Made by a program: the position numbers and the translations under genes. The notes under the pieces are model-generated. The model was given only the letters and a program-made list of their open reading frames with translations. It was not told the origin of the DNA and ran no database searches. Of a DNA stretch of 46,248 nucleotides, positions 40,857-46,248 are shown one piece after another (the stretch's first letter is position 1; every line of letters starts with the position of its first letter). Location of the stretch: the NCBI RefSeq assembly GCF_902497625.1, contig NZ_CABVGX010000047.1, positions 1 to 46,248 on the forward strand, written 5' to 3'. This DNA comes from Pseudomonas fluorescens (GTDB lineage Bacteria > Pseudomonadota > Gammaproteobacteria > Pseudomonadales > Pseudomonadaceae).

Positions 40857-41270
40857 TCAGGGCCGCCATTTGGTGTGTTCCTGCCGCCACTGACTCAACT
40901 CGATGACTTGAGCCCGGGGCTTCGCCACGTCGTCGACAACCGGCGAGTCGTCAAACGGCATCGGGTAGGGTGCCAGTTCAATCTGCGCACTGTGTGCGCC
41001 GAATTGGGTAATAGTGCCGATATGGCGACTTTCGCCGGTCACCGTGAACTCAAAGTTATACACGCGGGCAAGACGCTTGCGGCCGTTGGCGTCCTTAATG
41101 AACGCGATTTTCTTCAACGCGACGTTGCCATCCAGCAGCTCGATGCCGAGTTTCCCGCAATGTTGCTTGACCCGCTCCAGCGCCCGTTCGCGCAAGCCAT
41201 GGTTGTGCCACAGCCACGCGCCGCCAACGGCGAGCAGCATCAGCACGAAGATATTTCCGAGGGTCAGCAT
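40857..41270 (-). CDS. DUF3301 membrane protein
   Basis: 137 aa. An N-terminal membrane helix (LGNIFVLMLLAVGGAWLW) is followed by a soluble domain RALERVKQHCGKLGIELLDGNVALKK and RVYNFEFTVTGESRHIGTI, which fits DUF3301. Function unknown. I chose ATG at 41270; a much longer reading to 41744 runs antisense through pdxY and is rejected. The gene is divergent from pdxY, 117 bases away. Confidence 0.85.
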   Translation of the reverse strand: MLTLGNIFVLMLLAVGGAWLWHNHGLRERALERVKQHCGKLGIELLDGNVALKKIAFIKDANGRKRLARVYNFEFTVTGESRHIGTITQFGAHSAQIELAPYPMPFDDSPVVDDVAKPRAQVIELSQWRQEHTKWRP

Positions 41271-41387
41271 CAGCAAGGTGCTCCAACAAGATAGCGTCAG
41301 CTTAACTGCCTCGCCGGTGTGTCGTACAGGCTGCGTTTCGTCGCATACTGCGCGGCTTGAATTCCAACCGGTTGACGGAACTGACGC

Positions 41388-42260
41388 ATGAAACGTACGC
41401 CCCATCTGCTCGCCATCCAGTCCCACGTGGTGTTTGGTCACGCCGGTAACAGCGCGGCGGTTTTCCCGATGCAGCGCCTCGGGGTCAATGTCTGGCCGCT
41501 CAACACCGTGCAGTTCTCCAACCACACCCAATATGGTCAGTGGAGCGGCGAAGTGCTGGCGCCGCAGCAGATCCCGGCGTTGATCGAAGGCATCGCCGCC
41601 ATCGGCGAGTTGGGCAACTGCGACGCGGTGCTGTCCGGGTACCTCGGCAGCGCGGCCCAGGGCCGGGCGATCCTCACCGGTGTGGCGCGCATAAAGTCGA
41701 CCAACCCCAACGCGCTGTACCTCTGCGATCCGGTGATGGGTCACCCGGAAAAAGGTTGCAGCGTGCCAGCCGAAGTCAGCGATTTCCTTCTGGAAGAAGC
41801 CGCCGCCATGGCCGACTTCATGTGCCCGAATCAGCTGGAGCTGGACAGCTTTTCAGGGCGCAAGCCGCAGTCGCTGTTTGACTGCCTGGCGATGGCGCGC
41901 GCCTTGTTGGCGCGTGGCCCGAAAGCGGTGCTGGTCAAGCATCTGGACTATCCCGGCAAACCGGCGGACGTCTTCGAGATGTTGCTGGTGACGGGCGAGG
42001 GGAGTTGGCATCTGCGCCGTCCGCTGTTGGCGTTCCCGCGTCAACCGGTGGGCGTGGGCGACCTGACATCAGGGTTGTTTCTGGCGCGGGTGCTGTTGGG
42101 CGACAGCCTGGTGGCGGCGTTTGAATTCGCCGCAGCGGCGGTGCATGAGGTGCTGCTGGAAACTCAGGCCTGCGCCAGCTACGAATTGCAGCTGGTGCGA
42201 GCACAGGATCGAATTGCGCATCCGCGAGTGCGGTTCGAGGCGACTGCGATCAGTATGTAA
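41388..42260 (+). CDS. pdxY: Pyridoxal kinase PdxY
   Basis: Phosphorylates pyridoxal to pyridoxal 5'-phosphate in the salvage pathway. Ribokinase-like fold: HLLAIQSHVVFGHAGNSAAVFPMQRLG at the N terminus, FSNHTQYG, YLCDPVMGHPEKGCSV, CPNQLELDSFSG, and the active-site GVGDLTSGLFLA. The 290 aa are the expected length. It converges on an acyl-CoA thioesterase gene across a REP-like hairpin. Confidence 0.95.
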   Translation: MKRTPHLLAIQSHVVFGHAGNSAAVFPMQRLGVNVWPLNTVQFSNHTQYGQWSGEVLAPQQIPALIEGIAAIGELGNCDAVLSGYLGSAAQGRAILTGVARIKSTNPNALYLCDPVMGHPEKGCSVPAEVSDFLLEEAAAMADFMCPNQLELDSFSGRKPQSLFDCLAMARALLARGPKAVLVKHLDYPGKPADVFEMLLVTGEGSWHLRRPLLAFPRQPVGVGDLTSGLFLARVLLGDSLVAAFEFAAAAVHEVLLETQACASYELQLVRAQDRIAHPRVRFEATAISM

Positions 42261-42263
42261 GCG

Positions 42264-42300
42264 GGCTGCGACGAAAAAGATCGCAGCCTTCGGCAGCTCC
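42264..42300. repeat. REP-like element between pdxY and the thioesterase gene
   Basis: GGCTGCGA (42264-42271) pairs with TCGCAGCC (42281-42288), followed by TTCGGCAGCTCC. The GATCGCAGCCTTCGGCAGCTCC phrase is a frequent extragenic repeat in fluorescent pseudomonads. It may also act as a hairpin at the ends of both converging genes. Confidence 0.75.
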
Positions 42301-42326
42301 TGACGGGAGCGCTTAAGATCTGGGCT

Positions 42327-42809
42327 TCAGACGTCGCCTTTGATTTCCTGATATCGCTTTTCCAGTTCCTGGCGGATCTGCCGACGCTGCTGAGCCTGGA
42401 TAAAGCGGCGCTTGTCTTCGCTGTTCTGCGGTTGCAATGGAGGGACTGGCGCGGGTTTGCGCTGGTCATCCACGGCGACCATGGTGAAGAAGCAGCTGTT
42501 GGTGTGCCGCACCGAGCGCTCGCGAATGTTTTCAGTCACCACCTTGATGCCGACTTCCATCGACGTATTGCCGGTGTAGTTGACCGAGGCCAGAAAGGTC
42601 ACCAGTTCACCCACGTGAATCGGCTCACGGAAAATCACCTGATCCACCGATAGGGTCACCACATAGCGGCCAGCGTAACGGCTCGCGCAGGCATAAGCGA
42701 CTTCATCGAGGTACTTGAGCAGGGTGCCGCCGTGGACATTGCCAGAAAAGTTGGCCATGTCGGGAGTCATCAATACCGTCATCGACAGCTGGGCGTTTCC
42801 GGGTTCCAT
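42327..42809 (-). CDS. Acyl-CoA thioesterase (hotdog fold, YciA/BFIT type)
   Basis: Hydrolyses acyl-CoA to free acid and CoA. 160 aa with the hotdog core MTPDMANFSGNVHGGTLLKYLDEVAYACASRYAG, where NVHGG and the Asp of LDE fit the active site. VSLDQVIFREPI-like (VTLSVDQVIFREPIHVGELV) and NSCFFTMVAVDD strands follow, with a charged helical tail. Chain-length preference cannot be read. Confidence 0.92.
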   Translation of the reverse strand: MEPGNAQLSMTVLMTPDMANFSGNVHGGTLLKYLDEVAYACASRYAGRYVVTLSVDQVIFREPIHVGELVTFLASVNYTGNTSMEVGIKVVTENIRERSVRHTNSCFFTMVAVDDQRKPAPVPPLQPQNSEDKRRFIQAQQRRQIRQELEKRYQEIKGDV

Positions 42810-42861
42810 AGCGTTCTCAAGGTTCGGGGCAGGTTCAGGGAAAATGCATCTCTACGAATGC

Positions 42862-43088
42862 CTGATCGGTTTTTGCAAACCTCAGTTATCGGGACGCCGG
42901 GCATGCCATTGCCGTCACGCCGAATCGATCTGTTTCCATATATTGCACTGCCTTTCTGCAGGAAGTCGCGGTGTTACCCTTCGGATGCCCGTCTTGCGGG
43001 CTATTCCCACGCGTAAACCGGATTTTTACCCTGCTCAGCCCGACATTTCCCACGTCTGGCGATTGAGCGCTGTCCCAAGGAGCCCACG
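42862..43088. other. Gap upstream of the antiporter gene
   Basis: The roughly 280 bases between the divergent thioesterase and antiporter starts hold no convincing gene. Small overlapping readings lack ribosome sites and family likeness. Promoters for both genes are expected here, but none stands out except AAGGAG just before the antiporter ATG. Confidence 0.5.
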
Positions 43089-43090
43089 CC

Positions 43091-44854
43091 ATGCATGCCA
43101 TCAGTTTTATTCAGGACCTGGCAGTGATCATGTTGGTCGCGGGTGTGGTGACCGTGTTGTTTCACCGCTTCAAACAGCCAGTGGTTCTGGGATATATCGT
43201 TGCAGGGTTCATTATCGGCCCGCATACCCCACCGTTCGGCCTCATCCACGATGAAGAAACCATCAAGACCCTCGCCGAGCTCGGGGTCATCTTTCTGATG
43301 TTCTGTCTGGGACTCGAATTCAGCTTGCGCAAGCTATTCAAGGTTGGCGCTACGGCGTTTATCGCGGCCTTCCTCGAAATCGTGCTGATGATCTGGATTG
43401 GCTATGAAATAGGTCGCTGGTTTGACTGGAACACCATGGACTCGCTGTTCCTCGGCGCAATTCTGGCGATCTCCTCGACCACCATCATCGTCAAAGCGCT
43501 CAACGACTTGAAGATGAAAAACGAGCGCTTTGCGCAACTGATCTTTGGCGTGCTGATCGTTGAGGACATCCTCGGGATCGGCATTATCGCTTTGCTCTCG
43601 AGCATTGCGGTCAGCGGTACGGTGAGTTCCGGTGAAGTTTTTTCCACGGTCGGCAAACTGTCGCTGTTCATGATCGTCGCCTTGGTCATCGGTATTTTGC
43701 TGGTGCCGAGGCTATTGGCTTACGTGGCCAAATTTGAAAGCAACGAGATGCTGCTGATCACGGTGTTGGGACTGTGTTTCGGTTTCTGTCTGCTGGTGGT
43801 GAAACTCGAGTACAGCATGGTGCTCGGGGCTTTCCTGATCGGCGCAATCATGGCCGAATCCCGTCAGCTGCTGAAAATCGAACGGTTGATCGAGCCGGTT
43901 CGCGACCTGTTCAGCGCCATCTTCTTTGTCGCGATCGGGCTGATGCTCGACCCGATGATCTTGCTGGAATATGCCTGGCCGATCGCCGTCATCACAGTCG
44001 CGGTAGTGCTCGGCAAGATGTTGTCCTGCGGCTTGGGTGCTTTTATCGCCGGCAATGACGGACGTACCTCACTGCGAGTAGGGATGGGGCTTTCGCAAAT
44101 TGGCGAATTTTCCTTCATCATCGCGTCGCTGGGCATCACCCTGCAGGTCACCAGCAACTTTCTCTACCCGGTAGCGGTGGCGGTGTCCGTGCTCACCACA
44201 CTACTGACGCCGTACCTGATTCGTGCGGCGGATCCATTATCCATCAAGCTCGCCGGCGTCATGCCACAACGGCTGGGGCGGGTGTTGAGCATGTACGGCG
44301 AATGGTTGCGCAGCATTCAGCCGCAGGGTGAGGGCGCGCTGCTGGCGTCGATGATCAGGAGGATTCTGCTGCAGGTGGGGGTCAATCTGGCACTGGTGAT
44401 TGCGATCTTCTTCTCAGGTGCTTTTTTCGCCGAACGCATGTCGACCTATCTACAGGACTGGATCAGCGACCCGAGCTGGCAGAAGGCGTTGATCTGGGGT
44501 GGCGCGCTGCTGCTTTCGCTGCCGTTCCTGATTGCGGCTTATCGCAAGCTCAAGGCGCTGTCGATGTTGCTGGCTGAGATGGGGGTGAAGCCGGAAATGG
44601 CGGGGCGCCATACCGAGCGGGTGCGTCGGGTGATCGCGGAAGTCATCCCGATCCTCTCGTTGCTGGTAATTTTCCTGCTTTTGGCAGCCTTGTCGGCGAG
44701 CATCTTGCCGACCAACAAGTTGCTGATGCTGATCGCCGTAGTGGCGGCTGCTGTGGCGGCGTTGCTGTGGCGCTGGTTCATCCGCGTGCACACGCGGATG
44801 CAAGTAGCGCTGCTGGAAACCCTTGATAATCACAAGGACTCCACAGGTCATTGA
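43091..44854 (+). CDS. Monovalent cation:proton antiporter, CPA2/Kef type
   Basis: 587 aa inner-membrane protein with about a dozen hydrophobic helices. The CPA2 core shows VVLGYIVAGFIIGPHTPP, LGVIFLMFCLGLEFSLRKL, ISSTTIIVKAL, FGVLIVEDILGIG and GLSQIGEFSFIIASLG. The EDILG acidic residues are the expected ion site. Unlike KefB/KefC there is no RCK/TrkA-N NAD-binding domain; instead extra membrane helices (LIWGGALLLSLPFLIAAY; ILSLLVIFLLLAALSASI) make up the C terminus. The ion (K+ or Na+) is not readable. AAGGAG lies 9 bases before the ATG. Confidence 0.9.
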   Translation: MHAISFIQDLAVIMLVAGVVTVLFHRFKQPVVLGYIVAGFIIGPHTPPFGLIHDEETIKTLAELGVIFLMFCLGLEFSLRKLFKVGATAFIAAFLEIVLMIWIGYEIGRWFDWNTMDSLFLGAILAISSTTIIVKALNDLKMKNERFAQLIFGVLIVEDILGIGIIALLSSIAVSGTVSSGEVFSTVGKLSLFMIVALVIGILLVPRLLAYVAKFESNEMLLITVLGLCFGFCLLVVKLEYSMVLGAFLIGAIMAESRQLLKIERLIEPVRDLFSAIFFVAIGLMLDPMILLEYAWPIAVITVAVVLGKMLSCGLGAFIAGNDGRTSLRVGMGLSQIGEFSFIIASLGITLQVTSNFLYPVAVAVSVLTTLLTPYLIRAADPLSIKLAGVMPQRLGRVLSMYGEWLRSIQPQGEGALLASMIRRILLQVGVNLALVIAIFFSGAFFAERMSTYLQDWISDPSWQKALIWGGALLLSLPFLIAAYRKLKALSMLLAEMGVKPEMAGRHTERVRRVIAEVIPILSLLVIFLLLAALSASILPTNKLLMLIAVVAAAVAALLWRWFIRVHTRMQVALLETLDNHKDSTGH

Positions 44855-44861
44855 TCCAACC

Positions 44862-45004
44862 TGTAGCAGCTGGCGCAGCCTGCGTCCGGCTGCGTCCGGC
44901 TGCGCAGCAGTCGTAAAAAGAGTCGACGAAGCATTTTTGGTTGAGCGGCTCAACCGCGTTTACGACTGCTTTGCAGCCGGACGCAGGCTGCGCCAGCTGC
45001 TACA
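44862..45004. repeat. Large inverted REP pair (REPIN-like)
   Basis: Left arm from TGTAGCAGCTGGCGCAGCC to GCAGTCGTAAA (44862-44916) is the reverse complement of the right arm from TTTACGACTGC to GGCTGCGCCAGCTGCTACA (44959-45004) over about 46 bases. The left arm carries an extra tandem copy of GTCCGGCTGC. The spacer is 42 bases. It fills the gap between the antiporter and the SMI1/KNR4 gene, where both transcripts end. Confidence 0.85.
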
Positions 45005-45024
45005 CAGTAGGAGCTTCGGTTTGA

Positions 45025-45432
45025 TCAGCTTTCCAGCCACACATCCCGCGCCCAGTGCCAGACCGATTCCCAGGTTTCTTCTGCGACCAACTCTTCTTCC
45101 GCTTGCCACAACACCACAGTGCCGTCTTCCTCGACGCAGTAGTAGTCGTCGCCGTCCTGGCAGATAGGGATAAGACTACGATCAACGCCCGCATCCCAGG
45201 CATTAGCTGCCACGTCCGGCAGATAAGTATGTGACTGCGGATCGGTGACGGTAACCGGTTCCAGGCTGCCGTAGACCACGTCGCTGACTGTCAGCAAAAA
45301 TTCTCTGAAAACAAACGGAATGTCGATGAACAGCTGTTCTTCGATTTCGACCAGAACGTCTTCGTCGGGCAACTCCAAGGGGACCGGTACTGGTTCGTTG
45401 GCTTCACGTAGTTGTTCGATGATTTCTTCCAC
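45025..45432 (-). CDS. SMI1/KNR4 (SUKH) family protein
   Basis: 135 aa acidic protein with the SUKH pattern: an early LPDEDVLVEIEEQLFIDIPFVFREFLLTVSDVVYGSLEPV, then IPICQDGDDYYCVEEDGTVVLWQ. The start is GTG at 45432 with GAGGA eight bases upstream. SUKH proteins include immunity proteins of polymorphic toxins, but no toxin gene adjoins this one, so a housekeeping role is equally possible. It follows the Tim44-like gene in the same direction, after a terminator. Confidence 0.85.
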   Translation of the reverse strand: MEEIIEQLREANEPVPVPLELPDEDVLVEIEEQLFIDIPFVFREFLLTVSDVVYGSLEPVTVTDPQSHTYLPDVAANAWDAGVDRSLIPICQDGDDYYCVEEDGTVVLWQAEEELVAEETWESVWHWARDVWLES

Positions 45433-45515
45433 GTCCGGGATCCTCTTGCTGTTGGCGCGGTTAGGTTGGGGCGGTTTATACAGTAGCTCGCAATAGATGC
45501 AACCGTGAAATGGAA

Positions 45516-45542
45516 AACCCCGGCCAAAGGCCGGGGCTTTTT
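45516..45542 (-). terminator. Rho-independent terminator after the Tim44-domain gene
   Basis: CCCCGGCC pairs with GGCCGGGG around AAA, with A-runs and T-runs on the two sides so that the leftward transcript ends in TTTT. It separates the Tim44-domain gene from the SMI1/KNR4 gene. Confidence 0.85.
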
Positions 45543-45569
45543 ATTGCGACACGTTTACTGCGGGTCGGT

Positions 45570-46248
45570 TCAGCCGTTCTGGCGGATACCGGCCACCAGC
45601 CAAGGCTGGTTCTCGCCTTGTGGACGTTCCATGTTCCAGCTTTCGCTGAATGCTTCACCCTGGTCAAAACGTGAAGTCTTCGACAGGCCGCTGAAGGTCA
45701 GGGTAGCGATGGTCTTGTCCGCACGATCATCAACGCCATCCAGCTGAACGCTGAGGTTATCAATGTAGGTGGACTGGAAACCGTCACCCAGATCGGCACG
45801 CTCACGCTTGAGGAACTCAAGCAGTTGCGGGGTCACGAACTCGGAGATCTTGTCCATCTCATTGGCGTCCCAATGCTGCTGCAGGGACTGGAAGTGGTTG
45901 CGGGCCGCTTCAATGAAGTTGTTTTCATTGAACCAGGCCGGTGCGTTGATCACCGGGCGAGCGGCGACAGGTGCAGCCGAACCGCCGAAGATCGAGCCCA
46001 TGCCTGCTGGCTTCTGCTCGAACACTTCACGTTGCATCGGTGCGCCGGCAGGAGCCATGTGCGACTGCTGCTTGCGACGACGAGCGGCGATGAAACGGAA
46101 GACCAGGAAGGCGATGACCGCCATGATCAGGATATCGAAGATCTGCATGCCTTCGAAGCCGCCACCCATGAACATGGAAGCAAGAAGACCACCGGCAGCG
46201 ATACCGGCCAGAGGGCCGAGCCAGCGCGAAGCACCGCCGGCTTTGGCG
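45570..46248 (-). CDS. Tim44-domain protein (5' end cut by window edge)
   Basis: The C-terminal 225 codons or so of a Tim44-like membrane-associated protein. The visible part reads through ATG at 46175 into SRWLGPLAGIAAGGLLASMF, so the true start lies beyond 46248. A Gly/Ala-rich membrane helix is followed by a second one (MQIFDILIMAVIAFLVFRFIAARRRK), a linker, and the Tim44 domain (WFNENNFIEAARNHFQSLQQHWDANEMDKISEFVTPQLLEFL). Function in bacteria is poorly defined. Confidence 0.88.
   Translation of the reverse strand, partial: AKAGGASRWLGPLAGIAAGGLLASMFMGGGFEGMQIFDILIMAVIAFLVFRFIAARRRKQQSHMAPAGAPMQREVFEQKPAGMGSIFGGSAAPVAARPVINAPAWFNENNFIEAARNHFQSLQQHWDANEMDKISEFVTPQLLEFLKRERADLGDGFQSTYIDNLSVQLDGVDDRADKTIATLTFSGLSKTSRFDQGEAFSESWNMERPQGENQPWLVAGIRQNG

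Noticed and set aside
40857..41744. A longer DUF3301 reading starting at 41744
   Set aside because: The extension runs antisense through pdxY; the family start fits ATG at 41270.
45025..45432. SUKH gene as part of a toxin-immunity system
   Set aside because: No toxin-like gene adjoins it within the window, so only the family is reported.

Overview
The window is the replication-origin neighbourhood of a Pseudomonas chromosome, most likely from the P. fluorescens group. The reasons are the gene order dnaA / rpmH-rnpA-yidD-yidC-mnmE / mnmG-rsmG-parA-parB-atpIBEFHAGDC-glmU-glmR-glmS, TTATCCACA DnaA boxes, parS sites with the core GTTCCACGTGGAAC, Pseudomonas-type REP repeats and a GC-rich base composition. 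No tRNA, rRNA, CRISPR array or insertion sequence was seen.

Left part (1-25.3 kb). dnaA leaves the window leftward from 310. Position 311-876 is an oriC-type region with clustered DnaA boxes and an AT-rich stretch. Rightward from it run rpmH, rnpA, yidD, yidC (membrane protein insertion) and mnmE. A leftward FecI-like sigma / FecR-like regulator / TonB receptor cassette (4860-8854) sits between mnmE and mnmG. It is followed by a second origin-like region (about 9020-9310) with its own DnaA boxes and an AT-rich element resembling the first. Then come mnmG, rsmG, parA, parB, the complete nine-gene ATP synthase operon, and glmU-glmR-glmS for UDP-GlcNAc supply. Perfect DnaA boxes are scattered through this whole part, many inside coding sequences, but none was seen in the ATP synthase genes.

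Right part (25.3-46.2 kb). This is a mosaic of single genes and small units: a Nudix hydrolase, a LysR regulator with a glutathione transferase, a DUF3142 lipoprotein with a TPR-like exported protein, a LysE exporter divergent from an Lrp regulator, an orphan dihydrolipoamide dehydrogenase, convergent cyclopropane-fatty-acid and cardiolipin synthases, and a DUF3617 protein. A zinc-starvation type unit follows (folE2 divergent from a COG0523 GTPase around a Zur-like dyad), then a second COG0523 GTPase beside a small Cys-rich exported protein. The window ends with a DUF3301 protein, pdxY, an acyl-CoA thioesterase, a Kef-type antiporter, an SMI1/KNR4 protein and a Tim44-domain protein cut by the right edge. 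Three parS sites lie here (27.5, 33.7 and 37.7 kb), the last inside folE2.

The strongest unexplained signals are in the DNA rather than the proteins: two related origin-like regions about 8.6 kb apart separated by an iron-uptake cassette, a large excess of perfect DnaA boxes inside genes (some forcing the rare TTA codon), a DnaA box built into a terminator hairpin, GNRA-looped hairpins after atpA and atpD, and an inverted repeat inside the probable atp promoter. The most open protein-level case is the DUF3142-TPR pair.
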